A stretch of DNA of 5,507 bases from Chloroflexota bacterium (GTDB taxonomy: Bacteria > Chloroflexota > Dehalococcoidia > GIF9 > UBA5629), in NCBI GenBank assembly GCA_020354105.1, contig CP070642.1, positions 1,065,568 to 1,071,074 on the forward strand, written 5' to 3'. The translations under genes were made by a program, and so were the position numbers. Of the stretch, positions 1 through 5,346 are shown piece by piece (the stretch's first letter is position 1; each line of letters opens with the position of its first letter). A model generated the notes under the pieces. It made no database searches, had not been told where the DNA came from, and saw only the letters and a program-made list of their open reading frames with translations.

Positions 1-1829
1 CCCTTTATCTTGCCTTCCTTTGCTCCGTCAATCATCTCTAAAGCCGTTAATCCTGCCTCCACTGGCAATTGGCATCCCCAGCGAGCCTCGAAACTTGCCC
101 TAGCTTGAACATCGTCTAGGTCTTGATAACCAGGCAGAAAATTGGGCAAGGTTCCCATGTCGCTGGCACCCCGCCCATTATTTTCCTGCTGCAAAGCGTA
201 AATGTTACCCCTTCTATCTCCAACATTTCCGGTCAACATCGCCAAATTAGCCAAAGCTGCCACACCGTCTACCCCATTAGCATATTGAGTAATGCCATCA
301 CCATAGACAATAGAAGCCTTGCCCGCTTTGGCGAACAGTCGGGCAGCCTGAATTATTTGCTCGCCTGGGATACCTGTTACTTCTTCTACATACTCTGATG
401 TATATTTTTTTAAGCTATCAACCAACGCCTGAAAACCACCTGTCTTGTTGTCTATAAACTCTCTATCCTGCAGGTCTTCATCTATAACCACTTTGGCTAT
501 ACCATTCATAAGAGCCAAATCTGTACCGAGTTTGGGCATTAACCAGAGATGTGCCCATGATGCGAGTTTAGTCCGCTGGGGATTTATCAAGAGCAACTTG
601 GCACCATCACGCTTAACCGCGCGCTTGATAGCATACCCAACTAATGGCGCAGAGGAAGTTGGATTAGCTCCAACGACCATTATCACTTCTGACTGCTCCA
701 AATCATCTATCGAGCCCGTCGTAGAGCGACAGCCAATAGTCTCCCATAAACCTACATGACTGGCAGAACTGTACAGCCTGCTGCCATTATCAATATTATC
801 TGTGCTCAGCACACACCTGGCAAACCGCTGTAACAAGTAGTTCTCTTCATTGGTACACTTGGAAGAGCCAAAAACAGCCAGACTGCTGGGCCCACAGTTT
901 TCTCCTATCCGCTTAAATTCTTCAGCCACTACACCTAACGCTTCCTCCCAAGACACCGTCTCAAAGTCGCCATTTCGTTTAACCATAGGGCTGGTCAGTC
1001 GCTCTGGACTATGCACAAAATCATATCCATAGCTTCCCTTGACACAAAGAGTGCCACGATTCAACGGATTATCTTCATCAGGTCTGGCTCTTACCAAGCG
1101 ATTATCTTTCACTTCAAGTGAAATTCCACAACCACATCCGCAAAAAGGACAAATTGTACGGACTGTTGTCCTGGTTGTCCCCGTATATGTTCTGTCCTTT
1201 TCCATGATGGCACCGGTAGGACACAATGACACGCATGTTCCGCAGAAGGTGCATTCTGAGTTCTCTAACGGTAGATCGCCAACCGTTGCGGGTTTGGAGA
1301 CAAACCCTCTACCAAGGTAATCAATAGCACCTTCACCGACCAAATCCTGACACGCCCTGATACATTTGGCACAAAGGATGCATTTGCTCAAATCTCTCTC
1401 AATAAACGGGTTGATTTCCTCGATAATGGCCAGTTGAGGTATCCGCTGGAACTCTACTAACCCCACGCCCATATCCGAGGCAACCTTACGTAATTGACAA
1501 CGATTGCCTTTATCACACACCAAACAGGAATCAGGATGGCTAGCCAGCATGAGCTTGAGTATAGTCTTTCGGCGTTCCTGTACTCGTGGTGATTCGGTAT
1601 TAATAACCATCCCTGGTGCTATGGGGGTAACACAAGACGCCATAAGCGCTCCCGACCGCTCATCTTCTACTATACAAATACGGCAGGCACCAATCGAATC
1701 AAGATGGGGATAATGGCAAAGAGTGGGAATGGCTACGCCAGATTCCCGGGCAAGATCTAATATGGTCATGCCAGGCTGACCACTTACCTCCCGCCCGTTG
1801 AGCGTGATAGTGATTGCCTCCAAATTCAC
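1..1829 (-). CDS. Formate dehydrogenase-like alpha subunit, NuoG/FdhA type, 3' end outside the window
   Basis: The minus strand is open for 609 codons without a stop and leaves the window at base 1. Known relatives are roughly 900 residues, so about a third is missing. Visible domains: a 2Fe-2S ferredoxin fold with C38, C49, C52 and C66; the His-Cys3 cluster H98, C102, C105, C111; two 4Fe-4S motifs at C150/C153/C156/C160 and C193/C196/C199/C203; then the molybdopterin domain with its own 4Fe-4S set C227/C230/C234/C262 and K264. NNGRGASDMG (residues 550-559), followed by LP and PGYQ, is typical of cytoplasmic formate dehydrogenases rather than complex I NuoG. The family passes electrons between formate, or a related substrate, and NAD(P) or hydrogenase partners. 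Oddly, the catalytic Cys/Sec-His pair aligns with Y353-S354, so formate activity is doubtful. An in-frame TAA at 1844-1842 limits the start to GTG 1829 or TTG 1823; TTG has the better Shine-Dalgarno spacing (8 against 2 bases from AGGAG). Family assignment is firm; substrate is unknown. Confidence 0.9.
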   Translation of the reverse strand, partial: MNLEAITITLNGREVSGQPGMTILDLARESGVAIPTLCHYPHLDSIGACRICIVEDERSGALMASCVTPIAPGMVINTESPRVQERRKTILKLMLASHPDSCLVCDKGNRCQLRKVASDMGVGLVEFQRIPQLAIIEEINPFIERDLSKCILCAKCIRACQDLVGEGAIDYLGRGFVSKPATVGDLPLENSECTFCGTCVSLCPTGAIMEKDRTYTGTTRTTVRTICPFCGCGCGISLEVKDNRLVRARPDEDNPLNRGTLCVKGSYGYDFVHSPERLTSPMVKRNGDFETVSWEEALGVVAEEFKRIGENCGPSSLAVFGSSKCTNEENYLLQRFARCVLSTDNIDNGSRLYSSASHVGLWETIGCRSTTGSIDDLEQSEVIMVVGANPTSSAPLVGYAIKRAVKRDGAKLLLINPQRTKLASWAHLWLMPKLGTDLALMNGIAKVVIDEDLQDREFIDNKTGGFQALVDSLKKYTSEYVEEVTGIPGEQIIQAARLFAKAGKASIVYGDGITQYANGVDGVAALANLAMLTGNVGDRRGNIYALQQENNGRGASDMGTLPNFLPGYQDLDDVQARASFEARWGCQLPVEAGLTALEMIDGAKEGKIK

Positions 1830-1880
1830 CTCTCCTCTACATTAATCTGCCACGCAAGGCTAGTCACTAAAAATCGCAAC

Positions 1881-1912
1881 CTCAACCCCTCTCAGGTCTC
1901 AGTCACGCTCAA
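1881..1912. repeat. Four spaced CTCA(A/G) repeats in the oxidoreductase leader
   Basis: CTCAA at 1881, CTCAG at 1891, CTCAG at 1898 and CTCAA at 1908 start 10, 7 and 10 bases apart. On the mRNA strand these read YTGAG and sit in the untranslated leader of the oxidoreductase gene. They could be sites for an RNA- or DNA-binding protein. Four copies of a 4-5 base motif in a purine-rich stretch may also be chance. Confidence 0.3.
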
Positions 1913-1951
1913 TTTACAGTAATAAAGTCTATTCTCGCTTAAAACAGATGG

Positions 1952-1964
1952 TTGGCTACGCCAA
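1952..1964. promoter_or_regulatory. Short palindrome at the predicted oxidoreductase start site
   Basis: TTGGC-TAC-GCCAA is a perfect inverted repeat with 5-base arms and a 3-base centre. It lies directly downstream of the proposed -10 element (1970-1965), around the expected transcription start. It could act as an operator or as a small 5' hairpin in the mRNA. Function is inferred from position only. Confidence 0.35.
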
Positions 1965-1994
1965 AGTATAACATGTGAGTTTACTACATCTCAA
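1965..1994 (-). promoter_or_regulatory. Candidate sigma70-type promoter for the oxidoreductase gene
   Basis: On the minus strand, TTGAGA (1994-1989, five of six to TTGACA) is followed after 18 bases by TATACT (1970-1965, five of six to TATAAT). Transcription would begin near 1958 and give a leader of about 130 bases before the GTG start. The match is good but is pattern-based only. Confidence 0.45.
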
Positions 1995-2001
1995 AAGATG
2001 T
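1986..2001. promoter_or_regulatory. Perfect 16-bp palindrome overlapping the -35, candidate operator
   Basis: ACATCT-CAAA-AGATGT is a perfect inverted repeat with 6-base arms and a 4-base centre. It covers the whole proposed -35 hexamer of the oxidoreductase promoter, the place where a dimeric repressor would block RNA polymerase. It does not match the FNR (TTGAT-N4-ATCAA) or CRP (TGTGA-N6-TCACA) consensus. The binding protein is unknown. Confidence 0.4.
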
Positions 2002-2052
2002 GTCAAAGGAAACCGTGCCATGAGGCAAAAATAGCCCGAGATCTGGCGCCAA

Positions 2053-2149
2053 GCAAGGTAAACCATACTAATCAATCATGTCTCAGATATATCTTCTATC
2101 TCAATAATCATCCGCCTTCCAGACAGAGCTTTACTCGACTTTACCTTGC
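2053..2149. repeat. 10-bp inverted repeat flanking the cNMP gene promoter region
   Basis: GCAAGGTAAA at 2053-2062 is the exact reverse complement of TTTACCTTGC at 2140-2149, with 77 bases between the arms. The right arm contains the proposed -35 hexamer of the cNMP-domain gene. The pair could be two half-sites for a looping regulator. A chance 10-base match is also possible. Confidence 0.3.
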
Positions 2150-2168
2150 CGCCTTTGCTAGATATAAT
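2140..2168 (+). promoter_or_regulatory. Candidate sigma70-type promoter for the cNMP-domain gene
   Basis: TTTACC (2140-2145, four of six to TTGACA) is followed after 17 bases by a perfect TATAAT (2163-2168). A second TATAAT lies at 2174-2179 but has no good -35 partner. Transcription would start near 2175, leaving a leader of about 39 bases that contains the ribosome binding site. Confidence 0.5.
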
Positions 2169-2213
2169 GAATTTATAATATCGCGGCTTTTATTAGCGCA
2201 AAGGAATACTTGA

Positions 2214-2714
2214 ATGGATCTCTTACAATTACTTAAGAGGTGTGAGGCATTCGTGGGACTCGACGACAATGAGCTTGAGAAAATAGCTGACCTGCCCACA
2301 TGGAGAAAAGACATCTATAGTGCAGGCGATTTCATATTCCACGAAGGTGCTGTGTCACAAGATTTCTATGTTTTGGAAGAGGGGGAGATAAGCCTCCTGG
2401 TTGCATCACGTAAGAGGGGAACAAAAGAATTAGTACAAGTTGCTGTTGACACCGTCACAAGAGGAGACGTGTTCGGTTGGTCGTCTTTAGTAGCTCCACA
2501 TTCTCGGAATATGTCTGCTGTTTGTGTCAAGCGTTCTACTGTGGTAGCAGTATCAGGTGCTGAGCTTAATGAGCTAATGGATAGCAATCACTCACTCGGC
2601 TATGAGGTAATGAAAAGCCTGGTGCGAGTTATCGCCAGAAGACTAAGAGACTTGCAAGAAGAGCTCATTGGCGAAGAAAAACTGTCGCCACGAAAAGAAA
2701 TACGCCCAGAGTAA
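2214..2714 (+). CDS. Stand-alone cyclic-nucleotide-binding (Crp/Fnr effector-type) domain protein
   Basis: This 166-residue protein is a single cNMP-binding beta-barrel without the C-terminal helix-turn-helix of CRP/FNR regulators (usually about 210-250 residues). Visible features: an N-terminal helical segment (1-26); barrel strands with the GDFIFHEG motif (38-45) and FYVLEEGEISLL (51-62); a phosphate-binding-cassette equivalent RGDVFGWSSLV (83-93) with R98; and a C-terminal helix (about 126-152) that in relatives serves as a dimer or relay helix. In CAP the cassette reads FGE, and Glu72 contacts the ribose. Here that position is W89, so canonical cAMP binding is questionable. The ATG is preceded by AAAGGA at 8 bases. 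The gene is divergent from the oxidoreductase and ends one base before the opposing receiver gene ends. Likely role, inferred: a ligand-responsive protein-protein switch. Family assignment is firm; ligand is unknown. Confidence 0.88.
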   Translation: MDLLQLLKRCEAFVGLDDNELEKIADLPTWRKDIYSAGDFIFHEGAVSQDFYVLEEGEISLLVASRKRGTKELVQVAVDTVTRGDVFGWSSLVAPHSRNMSAVCVKRSTVVAVSGAELNELMDSNHSLGYEVMKSLVRVIARRLRDLQEELIGEEKLSPRKEIRPE

Positions 2715-3104
2715 CTACTTTTTAAGTAACCGCTCCACCCTTTTCAACAACTCTTGAGGAGAAACAGGCTTGTCCACATAATCCTCGGTATCCAAAGTTA
2801 GCCCTTGACTGATACTCAATGAAGTCTCACCGCCCTTAATTGCAAAACTTGTCAGCATTATAACAGGTATCTTTTGGAGTTCAGTGTCTTTCTTAAGCTG
2901 TTCTGCAGCACTAAACCCATCTTTGACTGGCATTATTACGTCCAGGATAATTAAATCAGGTTTCTCTTTTCTCGCCTTTGCCAGTCCTTCATCTCCATCT
3001 TGCGCAACTATCACTTCATAAGGCTTACTCTCCAAGACAAGCTTGGTTGCTTCTACAAAATCTTCGTCATCATCAACAAGAAGAATCTTGGCTTTGCTTT
3101 CCAT
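2715..3104 (-). CDS. Single-domain response regulator (receiver only), second in the cluster
   Basis: This 129-residue CheY-like receiver accepts a phosphoryl group from a histidine kinase. Key residues are visible: acidic pocket D11/D12, phosphoacceptor D55 in LIILDVIMP, switch residue T85, Y109 and the conserved K112 of DKP. The region between T85 and K112 is five residues longer than in CheY and reads GLTLDTEDYVDKP at its end, a feature shared with the neighbouring receiver gene. No output domain follows, so signalling goes through phosphotransfer or protein binding. The ATG is preceded by a strong AGGAGGT at 9 bases. It begins 34 bases after the upstream receiver gene stops, so the two are probably cotranscribed. 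Its TAG stop abuts the stop of the opposing cNMP-domain gene with no spacer and no terminator hairpin that I can see. The natural partner is the kinase at 3629-4825. Confidence 0.92.
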   Translation of the reverse strand: MESKAKILLVDDDEDFVEATKLVLESKPYEVIVAQDGDEGLAKARKEKPDLIILDVIMPVKDGFSAAEQLKKDTELQKIPVIMLTSFAIKGGETSLSISQGLTLDTEDYVDKPVSPQELLKRVERLLKK

Positions 3105-3138
3105 TATCCTGTAACCTCCTCAAAACGTTTCACTGCAT

Positions 3139-3540
3139 TTAGACTTGTTGTTCTCGTTTAAGTAGTTTTTCGACACATTGTAACAAAACTCCGGGCAATA
3201 TCGGTTTCTCTATGTACTCATCAGGCTTAAGTGCCTGGCCAGTCTCGAGTTCATAGCGACGTCGGCTTGCTTCTTCCCGTACCGAGCTTAAAATAAGAAC
3301 CGGCATATCACGATATTCAGACCATTTTGGAGATTGAAGTTCCCTATAGACACCAAAGCCATCCACATTAGGCATCAAAAGATCAAGTATCAATAAATCC
3401 GGTTTCTCTGACTCAAGCTTATCCAGACACTCCGCACCATCATGGGCAAAAACCAATTCATAACCCTGAGTTTCCAAAATCATGCTTACCGCATCTAGGA
3501 TATCAGGGTCATCATCAACTACCAGAATCTTGCCTTTCAT
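3139..3540 (-). CDS. Single-domain response regulator (receiver only), first in the cluster
   Basis: This 133-residue CheY-like receiver has acidic pocket D9/D10/D11, phosphoacceptor D53 in LLILDLLMP, S85 at the Thr/Ser switch position, Y109 and K112 of EKP. The S85-K112 span again carries a five-residue insertion relative to CheY, with ELETGQALKPDEYIEKP. Similar but clearly diverged from the downstream receiver, it is a paralogue rather than a recent duplicate. No DNA-binding or enzymatic output domain is present. The gene lies 88 bases after the kinase stop. Its ATG has no clear Shine-Dalgarno sequence, but a perfect extended -10 element lies just upstream, so translation may start on a nearly leaderless transcript. 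Homologues of this type begin with the same KGKILVVDDD stretch, which supports the start at 3540. Partner kinase assignment is by neighbourhood. Confidence 0.92.
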   Translation of the reverse strand: MKGKILVVDDDPDILDAVSMILETQGYELVFAHDGAECLDKLESEKPDLLILDLLMPNVDGFGVYRELQSPKWSEYRDMPVLILSSVREEASRRRYELETGQALKPDEYIEKPILPGVLLQCVEKLLKREQQV

Positions 3541-3557
3541 CTCATTCGTGCTGCGAA

Positions 3558-3566
3558 ATTATACCA
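3558..3566 (-). promoter_or_regulatory. Extended -10 promoter element before the first receiver gene
   Basis: On the minus strand TGG-TATAAT combines a perfect -10 hexamer with the TGn extension, which can substitute for a -35; only a poor -35 (TAGATT at 17 bases) is present. Transcription would start near 3552, about 12 bases before the ATG. This would let the receiver pair be made independently of the kinase. Confidence 0.45.
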
Positions 3567-3628
3567 AATAGCTAAGCAACAATCTATATTTCAGAGCAAA
3601 GCTTTAAGTCTGCATATACAGTCAATAG

Positions 3629-4825
3629 TTACGCAGCAACTTTCGCTTTTTTGGGAAGTGTAAAGCAAAATTTGCTGCCCTTGCCCGTCTCAGCGCACGG
3701 ACTTTCAGCCCATATCTTGCCACCATGAGCCTCTACAATTCTCTTTGAGATAGATAGCCCCAAGCCAGCACCCCTAGGCTCAACATTACTACCGCGAAAG
3801 AAGTCTTCAAATAGCCTTGACATTTCATCAGGATTAATGCCACAGCCAGTATCAGTAACCTCCACCACAATTTCACTGTCTGTCTCCATCACACTCAATA
3901 CCACTTCTCCCTCATCTGTATATTTGATGGAATTATGCACCAAATTGGTTATTACTTGCTGAAGCCTAGTAGGCGCACCATACACACAAGATAGCTTCGG
4001 CGGGATATGCACTGACAATTTTAGCCCTTTTTCCGCCGCCAGAGTATTGCAAATTTCAATGATACTATCTATCACCTGATCAAGGGATGTTTCCGTCATC
4101 TCCTGAACTAATTGTCCCATCTCAATACGCGGAATATCCAGCAAGTTACTTATGAGATCTAGAAGCCCGCTAATCCTCAGGCTAGCTCTTCGCATCATGT
4201 GCTTTTGTTGTTCATTTAGCTCTCCGGCATAGCCATCTAGTATTGTATAAAGAAAACTCTGTATTGCAGAAAGAGGAGCTTTCAAATCATGGGCAGCAAT
4301 GCTAACAAAGCGAAGAAATTGCCTTTTCTCCTCTTCCAGCAACTCCGCGCGCTCGAGAGCCACAGCCCCCAGGTTAGCCATGGCACCCAAGAAATCAATC
4401 TCACGGGCAGGAAACCGGCGTATCTTCGATGTATATATGCGCACGATTCCAATGACCTGCCCACGCCGTATAAGTGGCAAAGAAAGTATAGATAAAATGC
4501 CCTCTTTTTTCGCCTGATTTTTGTACTGAATTAGCGGATCTGTAGTAGCATCAAGAATTGACACAGGTTTACCCTCAAGGGCATGTGCGATAGCCGCATC
4601 TACTTTTACCGGCCCTTTCTGGACATACCAGTCGCTCAACCCACAAGCTACACTATGAATCAATTGTTGGCGATCTGCTGTTAGCAGCATCAATGAGCAT
4701 CCTTTGGCATCTGCGGCATCACGAATGCTCTCCACGATAGTTTGCAACACATCTTGAGGTGCCAAATTGGAGTTGAGTTTCTGTGCTATACCATAGAGTA
4801 CTTTATAACGCTGTCCTACATTCAT
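3629..4825 (-). CDS. Soluble GAF-domain sensor histidine kinase
   Basis: This 398-residue two-component kinase has an N-terminal GAF sensor domain (about 20-160), a short coiled linker rich in Glu (159-168), a HisKA dimerisation domain and a HATPase_c domain. The H-box SIAAHDLKAPLS places the phosphorylated His at 179. Catalytic motifs are complete: N-box NLVHNSIKYT (294-303), G1 DTGCGI (325-330), F-box LFEDFFRG (338-345) and G2 GAGLGLSI (352-359). I see no membrane segment or signal peptide, so it is a cytoplasmic sensor. Cys43 and Cys61 in the GAF domain are candidate redox or ligand residues, though this is speculation. The start is the first ATG after an in-frame TAG, and only a weak ribosome binding site (GGTGG) precedes it. 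It leads a leftward cluster with two receiver-only regulators, its likely phosphotransfer targets. Length and domain order are normal for GAF-HK proteins; the ligand cannot be read from sequence. Confidence 0.93.
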   Translation of the reverse strand: MNVGQRYKVLYGIAQKLNSNLAPQDVLQTIVESIRDAADAKGCSLMLLTADRQQLIHSVACGLSDWYVQKGPVKVDAAIAHALEGKPVSILDATTDPLIQYKNQAKKEGILSILSLPLIRRGQVIGIVRIYTSKIRRFPAREIDFLGAMANLGAVALERAELLEEEKRQFLRFVSIAAHDLKAPLSAIQSFLYTILDGYAGELNEQQKHMMRRASLRISGLLDLISNLLDIPRIEMGQLVQEMTETSLDQVIDSIIEICNTLAAEKGLKLSVHIPPKLSCVYGAPTRLQQVITNLVHNSIKYTDEGEVVLSVMETDSEIVVEVTDTGCGINPDEMSRLFEDFFRGSNVEPRGAGLGLSISKRIVEAHGGKIWAESPCAETGKGSKFCFTLPKKAKVAA

Positions 4826-4901
4826 CTGCCAATTACCACCGATACCCGATTTCTATAGCCAGATGCTCAACAAATGAAGGAATCGCTACTTAAGCCTAAA
4901 G

Positions 4902-4929
4902 CGTATATGTAAACGCAGCGGTTTGTCAA
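4902..4929 (-). promoter_or_regulatory. Candidate sigma70-type promoter for the kinase gene
   Basis: On the minus strand a perfect TTGACA (4929-4924) is followed after 16 bases by TATACG (4907-4902, four of six). Transcription would start near 4895, leaving a leader of about 70 bases. The -35 is strong and the -10 is mediocre. There is no competing gene in the 207-base gap. Confidence 0.42.
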
Positions 4930-5012
4930 GCTTTGTATATATCAGGCCAGAAATTACAAACGCCCTTTACGTTGACGCTGATAGGCAGCAGTTCACCCAT
5001 TGCAATGTCGGC

Positions 5013-5058
5013 TTGAGTTGAACTAATAATGATTATTTTCGTAAACGTTTCAACTCAA
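5013..5058. repeat. Nested inverted repeat spanning the stop codon of the TIGR04076 gene
   Basis: TTGAGTTGAA (5013-5022) is the exact reverse complement of TTCAACTCAA (5049-5058). Between them lies a second inverted repeat, AATAAT-G-ATTATT (5025-5037), which includes the TAA stop. In the transcript this could form a stem with an inner hairpin that covers the last codons. There is no U-tract downstream on the minus strand, so it is not a standard intrinsic terminator. It may be a 3' stabilising or attenuating structure. Confidence 0.4.
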
Positions 5059-5305
5059 AAACGACCGGATTTGCCGGGTCTGGACAAGGTACGGTGGCCT
5101 TGTCTCGGTCTTCTTCCCAGAAGAAAGAGCCACCGAACTGCAGGGCTGAAATAAATGGAAAAAGCGTGTAAAATGCCCAAGTACACATGCCAGGTGGAGT
5201 CTTATCCGCAATGAGAAACTTATCGCCAACCTTGTGCCCCAAAACACAGGTGCCCTTTTGAGATATTACCTCAGCAGTCAGTTCATAGAATTCCGCTTCA
5301 GCCAT
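5033..5305 (-). CDS. TIGR04076 family small protein, function unknown
   Basis: This 90-residue soluble protein matches the TIGR04076 pattern as I know it: an N-terminal beta segment, KGTCVLGHKVGDKF (17-30), TPPGMCTWAFYTLFPFI (36-52), LQFGGSFFWE (55-64), then VPCPDPANPVVFELKR (72-87). Three Cys (C20, C41, C74) are all in conserved positions of this family, which suggests metal binding or redox chemistry, though no function is established. The open frame extends six codons further to a GTG at 5323. I chose the ATG at 5305 because AGGAG (5318-5314) sits 8 bases before it, whereas that motif would be inside the coding region of the longer version. The gene points toward the kinase gene, with 207 bases between them and a separate kinase promoter candidate, so a shared operon is possible but not shown. 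Family call is confident; biochemical role is unknown. Confidence 0.88.
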   Translation of the reverse strand: MAEAEFYELTAEVISQKGTCVLGHKVGDKFLIADKTPPGMCTWAFYTLFPFISALQFGGSFFWEEDRDKATVPCPDPANPVVFELKRLRK

Positions 5306-5313
5306 ACTTATCT

Positions 5314-5319
5314 CTCCTC
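5314..5319 (-). promoter_or_regulatory. Ribosome binding site deciding the TIGR04076 start
   Basis: GAGGAG on the minus strand lies 8 bases before the ATG at 5305. This favours that ATG over the in-frame GTG at 5323, which would place the site inside the gene. Confidence 0.7.
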
Positions 5320-5325
5320 TCACTT

Positions 5326-5346
5326 TGTATGATAATCAAGCATACA
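5326..5346. promoter_or_regulatory. Inverted repeat at the TIGR04076 promoter, candidate operator
   Basis: TGTATG (5326-5331) and CATACA (5341-5346) are exact reverse complements separated by 9 bases. The right arm overlaps the proposed -10 and the left arm lies just upstream of the ribosome binding site. A dimeric regulator could bind here. Two 6-base arms are short enough to arise by chance. Confidence 0.3.

Larger units (their letters stand above)
1830..2213. other. Divergent intergenic control region
   Basis: This 384-base gap separates the leftward oxidoreductase gene from the rightward cNMP-domain gene. I see no convincing protein gene in it. The open frame at 1998-2213 has no ribosome binding site and a low-complexity, family-less translation. 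The gap holds one candidate promoter for each direction, a perfect palindrome, a second short palindrome, a set of CTCA repeats and a widely spaced inverted repeat, each listed separately. The predicted leader of the oxidoreductase mRNA is about 130 bases. I recognise no known riboswitch in it. Confidence 0.7.

Noticed and set aside
765..780. Selenocysteine (in-frame TGA) at the formate dehydrogenase active site
   Set aside because: The codon at this position is TAC, and no in-frame TGA occurs anywhere in the 609 codons, so no recoding is needed.
123..1713. Several plus-strand open frames of 60-104 codons opposite the oxidoreductase gene
   Set aside because: They are antisense shadows: no ribosome binding sites and low-complexity, family-less translations, while the minus strand encodes a continuous conserved protein.
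1..1829. Assignment as complex I subunit NuoG
   Set aside because: The N-terminal domains are shared with NuoG, but the NNGRGASDMG and PGYQ segments and the CPFCGCGC cluster motif are of the formate dehydrogenase type, and no other complex I genes are in the window.
1998..2213. A 71-codon plus-strand open frame in the intergenic region
   Set aside because: There is no Shine-Dalgarno sequence, the product resembles no family, and it runs straight through the cNMP gene promoter and ribosome binding site.
2710..2735. Bidirectional terminator between the convergent genes
   Set aside because: Only a 4-base-arm repeat (ACTT-TTT-AAGT) is present, too weak for a terminator stem, and it lies inside the receiver coding sequence.
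3537..3545. Two-codon ORF ATG-AGA-TGA whose stop overlaps the receiver start
   Set aside because: It has no ribosome binding site, and so short a frame is expected by chance. It would matter only if transcripts were shown to start upstream of it.
4282..4517. Short frames on both strands within the kinase gene, and a second frame at 5050-5247 within the TIGR04076 gene
   Set aside because: They overlap strongly supported coding sequence in other frames and show no conserved motifs.
5325..5342. FNR-like box (TTGAT-N4-ATACA on the minus strand)
   Set aside because: The second half-site does not match ATCAA, and the better symmetry here is the TGTATG/CATACA pair.
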